Below, one piece after another: positions 15,524 to 24,368 of a stretch of 43,232 bases of DNA (position 1 is the stretch's first letter; each line of letters starts with the position of its first letter). Origin of the DNA: a bacterium (GTDB lineage: Bacteria > Patescibacteriota > Minisyncoccia > UBA6257 > GWB1-50-10). The notes under the pieces are model-generated. The model was not told the DNA's origin. It ran no database searches and saw nothing but the letters and a program-made list of their open reading frames with translations. The DNA lies in NCBI GenBank assembly GCA_030647415.1, contig JAUSKB010000012.1:1-43232 (forward strand). Reading direction: 5' to 3'. Position numbers and translations under genes: made by a program.

Positions 15524-18476
15524 AATTGCGGATAGTGAGGGTGACGCCCGCGCTCCGGGCGACATTCCCCGCCGCATCCCGCGCGACGGCCTGAAGCGTG
15601 TGGTTCCCGTTGTCGGTTTTTGTGGTATCCCAGACGACGGAGAAGGGCGCACTCACGTCCTCCGCCCCGAGGTTCGTGCCGTCGAGCTTCCACTGGACGC
15701 CCGCGATGGCGACATTGTCGGTGCCGGTCGCGGACACCATGAGCGTGCCGGTCGCGGCAAGCGGGAGTGGGAGAATGCGGATGGTAGGCGCCGAGGTGTC
15801 GGGCACCGTGAGCACATTCAAAACCGAGATTGAAACTGGATTCGAGGTTGCCCTATTTCCGCCTGCGTCGCGAATGAGGGCCGTGATGCGGTGGATGCCG
15901 TTCGTGGTCACCCGGGTGTCCCAGACAAGAGAAAATGGCGGCTTCGTGACCTCGTTCATGAAATCCGTTCCGTCGAGGCGGAATTGAACACCGAGAACCC
16001 CGCGGTCGTCATTTACCACAACGACGAGCGTCGTCGTGCCCGTAAGCGCATCACCTGCCGAAGGTGCTGTGAGGAAGATGGTCGGCGGCGCAAGGTCCGG
16101 CGGGAGCGGCACATTTTGCACCGGTACGGTAATTGGAACGGTACGCGCAACATTTCCTGCCGCGTCACGGGCAACCGCGATGATGGCGTGCCCACCATTC
16201 TCCGTCATTCGGGTGTCCCAGACGACCTCATAGGGCGCGCTCATATCTTCCGCGCCGAAATTCGTGCCGTCGAGTTTGAACTGAATGCTGACAACGCCGA
16301 TAGTATCAGTCGCGGTCGCGCGAAACGTCGTTGTTGCTATAAGCATTACTCCCGCCCTCGGCGCGATGAGCGCCACCTGGGGCGGCGTACGGTCAGTCGA
16401 GGTAGCGGTCTGTACACTCGCCGCATTCCGCACCGACGCGGTTACGATACCGGACCGTCCCACATTCCCCGCCGCATCCCGCGCAACAGCCTGGAGCGTG
16501 TGGTTCCCGTTGTTGGTCTTCAGGGTATCCCAGACGACGGAGAAGGGCGCGCCAGTGTCTTCCGCGCCGATACTCGTGCCGTCGAGCTTCCACTGGACGC
16601 CTGCGATGGCCACATTGTCGGTGCCGGTGGCGGACACTATGAGCGTGCCGGTCGCGAAGAGCGGGAGGGGGAGGATGCGGATTGAGGGGGCCGAGGTGTC
16701 GGGCACCGCCGTGACATGCTCCACACGGACCGTGATGGCGGCCGAGGTAAAAACGTTCCCCGCCTTGTCCCGCGCAACCGCCTGAAGCGTATGCGAACCG
16801 TTGTCGGTCTTCCGGGCATCCCATTGAACGCCCCACGGAGCGCTCGTGTGCTCGCTCCCGATGTTCGTGCCGTCGAGCTTGAATTGGACGCCGACCACCG
16901 CGATATTGTCCGTCGCTGTCGCGGTCACGATCGTCGCCGTCGCGATGGGCGAAAACGTTTTCGGCCCCGTGATCGCCGCGAAGGGCCGGACCGTGTCAGG
17001 CACGGGAACGGTGTTGCCGACCGAGACGGGCACCCCCGCGCTTCGCGCGACATTCCCCGCCGCATCCCGCGCAACCGCCTGGAGCGTGTGGTTCCCGTTG
17101 TCGGTCTTCAGCGTCTCCCAGGACACCGAGAATGGTGCACTGGTGTCTTCCGAACCCAGATTCGTGCCGTCGAGCTTCCACTGAACGCCTGCGATGGCCA
17201 CATTGTCGGTGCCGGTCGCGGACACTATGAGCGTGCCGGTCGCGAAGAGCGGGAGGGGGAGGATGCGGATTGAGGGGGGTACGATATCGCGCGAAACAAA
17301 GATAGTAACCGGCGTTGACGTCGCGCTGTTCCCCGCGCGGTCGGTCGCGCGCGCGAAGAGCGTGGAGGTGCCGGAAACGCCGCTCGTACTCCAAACAAAC
17401 TCGTAGGGCGGCTCCGTTTTCGAGCCGAACGAACGGTTGTTCGCGTACACCTCAACTCGGGCGACACCTCCGCCGACCGGTCCGCCGGCTGGCGGATCGG
17501 TCGCAATCACGCGGACGGTCGTTAATCCTAGCACCGTGGACCCGGTCTGGGGCGAGGCGATAGAAACCGATGGCGGTGTGCGGTCCGCTACCGTGGTGGT
17601 CGCCACGCGGTTCTCCACGAACACCGAGACGTCCTGGCTTAAGGTCCGATTCCCGCTCCGATCCTGTGCAACGGCGGTGAGGGTATGCCGCCCATTCGAC
17701 GAGCTCGCCATATTCCACCGTACCGAAAACGGCGATGTGGTGGCTTCGCGCCCGAGGTTTGTACCGTCCAGTTTGAACTGGACGCCAGCCACCGCGATGT
17801 TGTCCGTTGCCGCCGCCGTGACGGCAACGGTGCCGGTAACCGTCGTCCCGCCACGGGGGGCGGTAATGAAAACGGTCGGCGGTACGGTATCGAGCGTGGT
17901 CGATCCGCCGGCTATCGGCGGTGGCCCGATGACCGGCTCGCCCACAAATCGCACCTCATCAAGTTGCCAGGTATGCGTGCCATCACCGCCGCTCACAAAG
18001 ATTTTGGTCGCGGCGAATGTCGCAGGTAAACCGAACTCGGGAATCGAGACGGCGACCGCGGTCCATACGTCGGGCGGAACAGTTCGACGAACGAGCGGCG
18101 AGACACCCTGCGAGCCCTGGAGGACGACGGCAACGGTCATGCTCCCGCCCGAAGGACGGACGGCGAACTCGAGCGCTCGGTACCGATCCACACGGACCGG
18201 CGCAAGCGTGGTGAAACCGACCGCGCCCCACGGGTCGGTCGTCGCCCGAATCGAGCGGGTCCCCCGGTAGGGGGATGTACTGTACGAGACATCGAACGCG
18301 CCGCCGAACGCCGTGTTGAACCAGCCTGCCGCGATGGTGTCGCTGTAGAGCGGGAGCAGTACCGGCGGTGGCGGCGTGAGCGCCATAGTCGTCGGGAGCG
18401 CCGAAAGCGCCACTAGGAGCGCGACGACGAGTGTCGTACCCGCGACGCCCATGTATTGTCCATACCGCGATTCCAT
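15522..18476 (-). CDS. Secreted protein with eight Ig-like repeats
   Basis: The protein (~984 aa from the ATG at 18476) has an N-terminal hydrophobic segment (VAGTTLVVALLVALSALP), a beta-rich carbohydrate-binding-like region at about 35-180 and eight consecutive Ig-like domains of ~92 aa, each with the pattern PP-x-I..P..G, VQ(F/W)KLDGTN, F-x-V-W, HTL-x-AVA-x-D-x-(A/S)GN. Repeats 3, 5 and 8 are nearly identical (SIRILPLPLFATGTLIVSAT), showing recent duplication or conversion. Probably a surface adhesin or stalk. I chose the ATG at 18476 because a TATACT box lies nine bases upstream. The stop codon is made by the edge of the RAYT element, so the C-terminus may be truncated. Repeat 2 contains a PPAGGPVGGG insertion from a TCCGCCGGCTGGCGGA palindrome. 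Confidence 0.88.
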   Translation of the reverse strand: MESRYGQYMGVAGTTLVVALLVALSALPTTMALTPPPPVLLPLYSDTIAAGWFNTAFGGAFDVSYSTSPYRGTRSIRATTDPWGAVGFTTLAPVRVDRYRALEFAVRPSGGSMTVAVVLQGSQGVSPLVRRTVPPDVWTAVAVSIPEFGLPATFAATKIFVSGGDGTHTWQLDEVRFVGEPVIGPPPIAGGSTTLDTVPPTVFITAPRGGTTVTGTVAVTAAATDNIAVAGVQFKLDGTNLGREATTSPFSVRWNMASSSNGRHTLTAVAQDRSGNRTLSQDVSVFVENRVATTTVADRTPPSVSIASPQTGSTVLGLTTVRVIATDPPAGGPVGGGVARVEVYANNRSFGSKTEPPYEFVWSTSGVSGTSTLFARATDRAGNSATSTPVTIFVSRDIVPPSIRILPLPLFATGTLIVSATGTDNVAIAGVQWKLDGTNLGSEDTSAPFSVSWETLKTDNGNHTLQAVARDAAGNVARSAGVPVSVGNTVPVPDTVRPFAAITGPKTFSPIATATIVTATATDNIAVVGVQFKLDGTNIGSEHTSAPWGVQWDARKTDNGSHTLQAVARDKAGNVFTSAAITVRVEHVTAVPDTSAPSIRILPLPLFATGTLIVSATGTDNVAIAGVQWKLDGTSIGAEDTGAPFSVVWDTLKTNNGNHTLQAVARDAAGNVGRSGIVTASVRNAASVQTATSTDRTPPQVALIAPRAGVMLIATTTFRATATDTIGVVSIQFKLDGTNFGAEDMSAPYEVVWDTRMTENGGHAIIAVARDAAGNVARTVPITVPVQNVPLPPDLAPPTIFLTAPSAGDALTGTTTLVVVVNDDRGVLGVQFRLDGTDFMNEVTKPPFSLVWDTRVTTNGIHRITALIRDAGGNRATSNPVSISVLNVLTVPDTSAPTIRILPLPLAATGTLMVSATGTDNVAIAGVQWKLDGTNLGAEDVSAPFSVVWDTTKTDNGNHTLQAVARDAAGNVARSAGVTLTIRN

Positions 18477-18485
18477 CACGTGTTC

Positions 18486-18491
18486 AGTATA
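18486..18491 (-). promoter_or_regulatory. -10 element of the Ig-repeat gene
   Basis: TATACT nine bases before the ATG, in the 49-bp gap after the GH5 gene; implies independent, near-leaderless transcription. Confidence 0.5.
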
Positions 18492-18525
18492 CCTCGCGGC
18501 AACATCGGGAACACGTCGAGCCCTG

Positions 18526-21500
18526 CTACTGCGGGTTCGCAACAAAGTACGGGTCGAGCGGCCAGGGCAATGCTCTACTCAATTGGGGTGTTGGCGTACC
18601 GCACCCACCAGGTAAGCCAATCCAATAATCTAGATAATTGAATTGACAATCTGCTACATTAATACCTTTTAAAAGTATCCAGCTATACCCCGAATTTTCA
18701 TATCTTTGAGCTGCGGAGATGTATCCGCTGGCGGTGCCCTCGGGATTGGCTCGACACTCGGCATCAGTTGCGTTGCACTCTTGCGCCTCGGTCATGAATA
18801 TCGGCCTCGCCTGTCGAAGTCCCGACACGAGCCCAAACTGCGTGCCATAGATGTGGAACCCGGCGCTGGCGTTGGAATAATCGATGCCACCGGTATTTAT
18901 CATCTGATCGCGGTTAGGGGAATTCAGGTCTGGAACGCTCCACAGAATAATATGGGTGTTCGGCGCAAGCCCCCTGATGAGCGCGTACATGCGTTGCTCG
19001 TACGCGGGGAGGCGCGGGTGCGCATATCCGGTTCCGGTCGGCTCGTTGGTGATTTCATAGATGACGTGCGGTTCGTTCTTGTACCGTGCGGCCACTACCG
19101 TCCACCAGGCAATTGGGTCCGCTTCTGTTTCGTCCCATCCACCCAATGGGTGATAATCAATGATGGCGTAGAGGCCGGTTGCTTTTGCGTTTGCCACCGC
19201 GGTATCAAGCAGGGGCAGTACCTCATTCAAGGTGACACACCGATTCGTACATCCGCCGGAAACATTCATTGGTGGACGGTAGGCCAGCAAGCGAACTGCG
19301 TTAAAGCGGTACTTCCGCGACATATTCTTATACCAATTAATGTCGTTGATGCGTCCAGTATTCCATGATGTCATGAGCAGGTGGTCGCCGCGGAGTAAAG
19401 AGCCATTGTCCGCCACCACGGTGTTGTTCACAATTCGCACGCGCCCGCGTACTCCTGAAGCCACCACACCCACCGTCAAGGTTGCGGCGTTGCTCACTAC
19501 GGTTGGTCCTGGAGTGTTGGTGACCCTCACCCGGTACTGCACACCGTTATCACCCTGAACAATGGGTGGCGTGGTGTACGTGGTACCTGTGGCACCGAAT
19601 ATATCCCCGCCATTCTTCTGCCACTGGTAGGCGAGGGGCATGCGGCCTGTGGCGGTTACCGAAAAAGTGGCGGTCAAGCCGACCGGCGCCGTCTGGTTCA
19701 CCGGATGGGTCGTAATAGCTGGGGCACCGGAAGAGACAGTGAGCGACGCCGGGTTCGAGGTAATACTGCCGCCGCCGTTCGAGACGGTTACCGTGTAGGA
19801 GCCGGCGTTCGTTGCCTGGGCGTTCGTGATGGTGAGTGTGTTCGAGTTCGTGCCGACGTTTCCGCTGTCCTTCTTCCACTGGTACGAAGGCGCCGGGGTC
19901 CCCTGGGCCGTCACCGAGAACGTCACCGTGTCTCCCACGTAGGCGCTCTGGCTCTGCGGCTGGGTCGTGATCATCGGCGGCTCCGGCGCGTTCGGGTCGC
20001 GGAGTCGAATCCAGTTTAGGTTGCCGACCCAACCCGTCGAGCCGTTCGAGTCCATGGCGACCCGCACGATGTGCTGGCCCGCCGTGAGCGTGACGCCCGG
20101 CCTCGACAGGGTCTGCCACGACTGCCACCCGCCCGTGCTTGGTATCGTGATGGCGCCGGTCTTGTCCATGCCGTCCACCTCGACGTGGAAGTTGCCGCCC
20201 GGACCGTTCGAGGCGACGCGGGCCTCAAGTGTGTACGTGCCAGCGGTGGTGACGTTCACGGCATACTCGAGCCATTCTCCCGCGCTTATCCAACCCACGG
20301 TGTATCCGCCGCCAGTGTCAGAGGTTGATTCAATGTCGACACCCGTCGTCCGGAACTGTCCACCCTGGTTCGACGTATTCACGTCATGGTACGCGACGCC
20401 CTCTCCGCCCTCGTCGAAGTTCTCGGCCTGGATGGTTCCGGGGATCGGCGCCGGCGTGCCGCCATACGGTGTCTGGGTGCCGCCCCCCGCCGGGTTCACC
20501 GTCAAGGTCGCCGCGTTCGAGGTGATACTGCCGGCGGCGTTCGAAACGGTTACCGTGTAGGAGCCGGCGTCCGTTGCCTGGGCGTTTGTGATGGAGAGGG
20601 TGTTCGAGTTCGTGCCGACGGTCACGCCGTCCTTCTTCCACTGGTACGAGAGGGGCGCGGTGCCTGTCGCAATCACAGAGAAGGCGGCGGTCTGGCTAGC
20701 CGAGACAATCTGGGGCTGGGGATGAACCGTAATGGTGGGAGCAGATTGAGTCACTGCACTAACTGTGAGCGTCGCGGCAGACGATGTGGCAATCCCAAGG
20801 CTATTCCGAACAACGAGACGGAATTGCGTGCCACTGTCCGCAAGGGTTGTGGGGGGAGTCGTATATACAGGTTGATTCCCGTAACTCAGTATGTTCATGA
20901 AACCGGTTGGCGTTCCCTTCTGCCACTGGTATGCCAGTGGCGTGACGCCCTGCACAACCGTGGAAAAGGTGGCTGTCTGGCCTGCTTGAACGGATTGATT
21001 CTGGGGATTTTGGACGATGCTGGGGTAGGTGGATGTGGCGGGAATGACAGTCAGCGTGGCGATGACTGAAACGGCAAACCCGTTGAAATTCGAGGCGGTG
21101 CAGCGGAACCGAGCCCCGTGATCGCTCGAGGACGCGCTCAAGAGCGAGTATTCCTGGTATGTCTGCCCCGGGAGATCTCGGAACTCGCCGCTCGCGTTAG
21201 AACGCTGCCACTGTCGGAGCGGCTGCGGACTGCCCACCGCGTAGCAATCGAAGCTGGCCATCTGTCCCAACGCGACCGTGAGGTCGAGTGGTGGACTCAT
21301 GAAACCCGGAGCGATGGTTCCCGAGTTCTGGCGAATGAACAGTCTTGATGAGTTCGAGGGGACGGAACCTTTGTTGTTCCGAACGACGACGCGAAGAATT
21401 TTCTTGTCGTCTTGCTGGGTCGAACTTGAGATTGTATATACCGAGGCGGTCGCTCCGGGAATGTCCGCATAGAATCCTCCCACACCAAGCACTTGCCACT

Positions 21501-22710
21501 GGTACGCGAGCCCTCCCCCACCAGCAGAAACCATGAAGGTCGCGGGTTGGTTTTCATCTATTATCTGATTCTGAGGATGGGCAGTTATGAAGGGAATGGT
21601 CGATGTCGACGCCCCCGATGTCACCGTGAGCGTCGCCTGGTCCGAAGTTGCGCTCCCCCGGCTGTTCGTGGCCACACAGCGGAACTGGGCACCGGAGTCG
21701 GCGATCGTCGTGGCCGGCGTCGTGTACGAGGCCGAGACGGCGCCGGCGATGTTCACGCTCCCCTTCTGCCACTGGTACGTCGGGGTCGGGTTTCCGGAGG
21801 CGGCACAGGTGAAGGCGGCGGGCTCTCCGACCGCGACCGTCTGGTTCGCGGGCTGGGTAGTAATGACGGGGGTGACGGTCGGCACAGCACCAACTGCCAC
21901 CAGATACTCGCCTGCCGACCAGCCGTCGGGCGCCGCGACGTAGTCGACGCGCCACCAGGTGTACCCGTCGGCGGCCGTGGGACCGCCCACGACCACGCCG
22001 TGGTTGCCGGCCGACTGCCTGCCGAGCAAGGGACTCGAGAGCGACGGCGAGGAGCGTACGCCGAGGTTCACGGTGGTCTTCACCTGGCTACCGACGCCAA
22101 TCACCCCGCCCCCGCCTGCCGGATTCATCGTCAAGGTCGCCGGGTTCGAGGTCACGCTTCCCTCAACATTCGAGATGGTCACGGTATACGTGCCGGCATC
22201 CGATTGCTGGGCGTTCGAGATCGTGAGGGTCGCGCCATTCGTCCCCACGTTCACGCTCCCCTTCTGCCACTGGTACGAGAGGGGTTGTGTGCCCTGGGCG
22301 GAGACGGAAAAGGCGGCGGTCTGGCCGGCGGTGACGGTCTGGGATTGGGGCTGGACGGTGATGGTGGGCGCGGTGGAGATCGGGCCTCCCGAGACGAGCA
22401 CGAGGTACGCCCCCGCTGACCAGCCGTCGGGCGCCGCGACGTAGTCGACGCGCCACCAGGTGTACCCGTTCGCAGACACCGGGCCTTCGAGAATGGTACC
22501 CTGCCGCCCCGTCGCCTGGCGGCCGAGGAGAGGGCTCGAGAGGAATGGGGTTGCACGCACGCCGAGGTTCGCGGTGGTCTTCACCTGGCTACCGACGCCA
22601 ATCACCTGGGCGTCGGCAGTCTGGTTCAAAACTCCGACCGTGAGTGCTCCGAGGAGTAGGGCCACTGCGAGGAAAACAGGCAGGACCCACGAACGCGAGA
22701 CTGGTTTCAT
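18526..22710 (-). CDS. Multidomain secreted GH5-type glycoside hydrolase (SH3b, Ig, CBM6)
   Basis: About 1394 aa. Order: signal peptide (to ~35, ending TADAQ), SH3b-like domain, Ig-like, second SH3b-like (the two share VIGVGSQVKTT.NLGVR), five Ig-like domains, a CBM6-like domain (~750-890, GTIQAENFDEGGEGVAYHD .. LNWIRLRDP), two more Ig-like domains and a GH5-like TIM barrel (~1065-1394). Catalytic glutamates are likely those of YEITNEPTG (acid/base) and FMTEAQE (nucleophile). It probably acts on an extracellular beta-glycan; the exact substrate cannot be read from sequence. Start at 22710 is chosen over the longer ORF because the extra 63 codons run through the tRNA region and a TGGTATTAT box lies just upstream. 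Confidence 0.9.
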   Translation of the reverse strand: MKPVSRSWVLPVFLAVALLLGALTVGVLNQTADAQVIGVGSQVKTTANLGVRATPFLSSPLLGRQATGRQGTILEGPVSANGYTWWRVDYVAAPDGWSAGAYLVLVSGGPISTAPTITVQPQSQTVTAGQTAAFSVSAQGTQPLSYQWQKGSVNVGTNGATLTISNAQQSDAGTYTVTISNVEGSVTSNPATLTMNPAGGGGVIGVGSQVKTTVNLGVRSSPSLSSPLLGRQSAGNHGVVVGGPTAADGYTWWRVDYVAAPDGWSAGEYLVAVGAVPTVTPVITTQPANQTVAVGEPAAFTCAASGNPTPTYQWQKGSVNIAGAVSASYTTPATTIADSGAQFRCVATNSRGSATSDQATLTVTSGASTSTIPFITAHPQNQIIDENQPATFMVSAGGGGLAYQWQVLGVGGFYADIPGATASVYTISSSTQQDDKKILRVVVRNNKGSVPSNSSRLFIRQNSGTIAPGFMSPPLDLTVALGQMASFDCYAVGSPQPLRQWQRSNASGEFRDLPGQTYQEYSLLSASSSDHGARFRCTASNFNGFAVSVIATLTVIPATSTYPSIVQNPQNQSVQAGQTATFSTVVQGVTPLAYQWQKGTPTGFMNILSYGNQPVYTTPPTTLADSGTQFRLVVRNSLGIATSSAATLTVSAVTQSAPTITVHPQPQIVSASQTAAFSVIATGTAPLSYQWKKDGVTVGTNSNTLSITNAQATDAGSYTVTVSNAAGSITSNAATLTVNPAGGGTQTPYGGTPAPIPGTIQAENFDEGGEGVAYHDVNTSNQGGQFRTTGVDIESTSDTGGGYTVGWISAGEWLEYAVNVTTAGTYTLEARVASNGPGGNFHVEVDGMDKTGAITIPSTGGWQSWQTLSRPGVTLTAGQHIVRVAMDSNGSTGWVGNLNWIRLRDPNAPEPPMITTQPQSQSAYVGDTVTFSVTAQGTPAPSYQWKKDSGNVGTNSNTLTITNAQATNAGSYTVTVSNGGGSITSNPASLTVSSGAPAITTHPVNQTAPVGLTATFSVTATGRMPLAYQWQKNGGDIFGATGTTYTTPPIVQGDNGVQYRVRVTNTPGPTVVSNAATLTVGVVASGVRGRVRIVNNTVVADNGSLLRGDHLLMTSWNTGRINDINWYKNMSRKYRFNAVRLLAYRPPMNVSGGCTNRCVTLNEVLPLLDTAVANAKATGLYAIIDYHPLGGWDETEADPIAWWTVVAARYKNEPHVIYEITNEPTGTGYAHPRLPAYEQRMYALIRGLAPNTHIILWSVPDLNSPNRDQMINTGGIDYSNASAGFHIYGTQFGLVSGLRQARPIFMTEAQECNATDAECRANPEGTASGYISAAQRYENSGYSWILLKGINVADCQFNYLDYWIGLPGGCGTPTPQLSRALPWPLDPYFVANPQ

Positions 22711-22717
22711 TGCTTCT

Positions 22718-22726
22718 ATAATACCA
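22718..22726 (-). promoter_or_regulatory. Extended -10 (TGGTATTAT) of the GH5 gene
   Basis: Ends seven bases before the ATG with no ribosome-binding site, so the mRNA is likely leaderless. Confidence 0.6.
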
Positions 22727-22824
22727 TAATATCCCCTCAAAAATTTATACACGCGGGGGCTACCTTGCCTGTGCCCGCACCGAGCCCTTTTCACCCGCCC
22801 GCCGTTGGGGTATGTTAGAAATGC

Positions 22825-22896
22825 GCCAGGGTAGCTCAATGGTGGAGCAGGGCTTTCATAAGGCCAAGGATGTGGGTTCGAATCCCGCCCCTGGTA
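22825..22896 (+). tRNA. tRNA-Met (CAU), elongator-like
   Basis: Acceptor GCCAGGG/CCCTGGT, D arm GCTC..GAGC, anticodon loop TTCATAA (CAT), T arm GTGGG-TTCGAAT-CCCGC, discriminator A. The anticodon stem has a non-canonical closing pair. A lysidine-modified tRNA-Ile2 also has CAT and cannot be excluded. CCA is not encoded. Confidence 0.85.
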
Positions 22897-22904
22897 CAAA
22901 ATAG

Positions 22905-22920
22905 CCCCGCCTTGGCGGGG
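22905..22920 (+). terminator. Hairpin after tRNA-Met
   Basis: CCCCGCC-TT-GGCGGGG, enclosed by ACAAAA/TTTTGT; probable terminator. Confidence 0.55.
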
Positions 22921-22925
22921 TGCCG

Positions 22926-23175
22926 TTTTGTGACTAGGGGGAGCGAGGCAAGTAACCCCTAGGTTGTAGGTTCGAATGTACCATTACTGACGGCCGTGGC
23001 TAATGGTACATCTTCCCTGTTTGTCCAAGAGCGAAGCGATTGGTGGACAAACAGCCCCGTAAACGGAATTGCGTTTTGTGACCACGAGGTGCGTTCTCGT
23101 AAATAAAACGGGAACAATCTCGCAGTAAGGCGGGATCACCCCTGGTACCAGTAGCAGAACTGTATACCGTACTAG
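22926..23175. other. Gene-free tRNA-adjacent interval with tRNA-like fragments and inverted repeats
   Basis: Contains GTAGGTTCGAAT, similar to the T arm of the adjacent tRNA; TGTACCATTA and its exact complement 14 bases later; CTGTTTGTCC and its exact complement 18 bases later; and CCCCTGGTAC near 23140, a 10-bp repeat of the tRNA-Met 3' end. This may be an integration scar. No ORF is convincing. Confidence 0.5.
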
Positions 23176-23202
23176 GTGCGCCGTTCTGGTAGTATGATTT
23201 CA

Positions 23203-23655
23203 ATGACCACCGACCAGCAACGGAAAATTGTTTCGATCGCCCGGTCATTCATCGGCGTCCCGTACAAGTACGGAGCGACGCCGGAGGAGGCGCCTCGCAC
23301 GTTCGACTGCTCCTCGTTCACCCAATACTGCATGAAGCAGGTCGGTATTAACATTCCGCGCTCGAGCATCCTTCAGGGTGCAGACGCGGGCGGCGTCGAA
23401 ATCGAGTTGGCTCAAAATTACTCAAACTTAGAACCCGGCGACCTTGTCTTCTTCCGCGGCCAGCGCGGGTACTACCATGATTCGCTTTTCCCCGGCAGAG
23501 AGCTAACGTACATCGGGCACGTCGGTATCTACGCGGGCAACGGAAACATCGTTCATTGCCACCATATCCATAAAGACTCTGGCGTGCACGAGGAATCAAT
23601 TGAGCGACTCTCGCGTGATCCCCGGTATTGTCCGGCGCTCGTGCGACGCTTTTAA
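23203..23655 (+). CDS. NlpC/P60-family cysteine peptidase
   Basis: This ~150-aa protein is a bare NlpC/P60 domain, a family that cleaves peptidoglycan stem peptides or related amides. The catalytic Cys is in TFDCSSFTQY, the His in YIGHVGIYAG, and a third polar residue in IVHCHHIHK. There is no signal peptide, so it is either cytoplasmic or exported by an unusual route. ATG at 23203 is preferred over GTG 23176 and ATG 23194 because TGGTAGTAT ends seven bases before it. The next gene starts immediately after its stop codon. Confidence 0.9.
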   Translation: MTTDQQRKIVSIARSFIGVPYKYGATPEEAPRTFDCSSFTQYCMKQVGINIPRSSILQGADAGGVEIELAQNYSNLEPGDLVFFRGQRGYYHDSLFPGRELTYIGHVGIYAGNGNIVHCHHIHKDSGVHEESIERLSRDPRYCPALVRRF

Positions 23656-24228
23656 ATGAACCACAAACGAGCGGCGAGCTCGCTCCCCCGCTATTCGCAA
23701 TTTCTCGACGTCCGCGAACCGCCGTGGCGCCGCCGCGCCTGCGGCGTCGTCGCGCTCATGACCGTCATAGACGGCTATCAACCGCTCCCCGCTCGGTCCG
23801 CGGCCGCGCGCGCGAGCGTGCTCATCCGTACGGGAGTGCAGATAGGCGCCTACGACCCAGAGCACGGCTGGCGACACGCGGGACTTGTTCGACTCGCCCG
23901 CGCCCGCGGATTCCGCGCGCGGCGGTTCGACTGGACGGAATATTCGCCGGCACAGGCGATGCGGCTCCTCGGCGAGCTGCTTAAGACCGGACCGATCATC
24001 GCTTCCCTGTACCGTAACCTACTGCCGGGGACGCCCGGCCACCTCGTCGTGGTGACACATATGAACGCCCGCACGGTGCGGTACCACGACCCGGACTCCA
24101 AGAGTCGGGAACGGGTGAAACGCACAGCGTCGCTCGCTCGGTTTCGAAACGGATGGAAGCAACGTGGCATCGTGGTGCGCCCCGTTCGGCGCGCATTGCG
24201 CACCAGGGCGCAGCTTGATACACTCTAA
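23656..24228 (+). CDS. C39-like cysteine peptidase-fold protein
   Basis: This 190-aa protein resembles peptidase C39-like domains: Cys in RRRACGVVALMTVIDGY (about residue 29), His in TPGHLVVVTHMN (about 132), and Asp in YHDPDSK. It begins one base after the NlpC/P60 stop, so the two are cotranscribed and probably act together, perhaps on cell-wall peptides or a leader peptide. No signal peptide is seen. Arg-rich for its neighbourhood. Confidence 0.8.
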   Translation: MNHKRAASSLPRYSQFLDVREPPWRRRACGVVALMTVIDGYQPLPARSAAARASVLIRTGVQIGAYDPEHGWRHAGLVRLARARGFRARRFDWTEYSPAQAMRLLGELLKTGPIIASLYRNLLPGTPGHLVVVTHMNARTVRYHDPDSKSRERVKRTASLARFRNGWKQRGIVVRPVRRALRTRAQLDTL

Positions 24229-24235
24229 AAGCGTT

Positions 24236-24313
24236 GCGGGCGTAGCTCAGCCTGGTTAGAGTGTCCCCCTGTCACGGGGAAGGTCGTGGGTTCAAATCCC
24301 ATCGCCCGCGCCA
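24236..24313 (+). tRNA. tRNA-Asp (GUC)
   Basis: Acceptor GCGGGCG/CGCCCGC, D arm GCTC..GAGT, anticodon arm TCCCC-CTGTCAC-GGGGA, T arm GTGGG-TTCAAAT-CCCAT, discriminator G and encoded CCA. Confidence 0.95.
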
Positions 24314-24320
24314 CCGAGCA

Positions 24321-24352
24321 GAAACCGGTCGCCTGAGGCGACCGGTTTCTTG
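24321..24352 (+). terminator. Terminator after tRNA-Asp
   Basis: GAAACCGGTCGCC-TGA-GGCGACCGGTTTC, a perfect 13-bp stem, followed by TTGTT. Confidence 0.85.
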
Positions 24353-24368
24353 TTCCCTATTTACTACT

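Noticed and set aside
22711-22899. Extended start of the GH5 protein
   Set aside because: The extra 63 codons run antisense through tRNA-Met and past the leaderless -10 box.
24261-24368. Extended start of the nucleotidyltransferase
   Set aside because: The extra codons lie in tRNA-Asp and its terminator.
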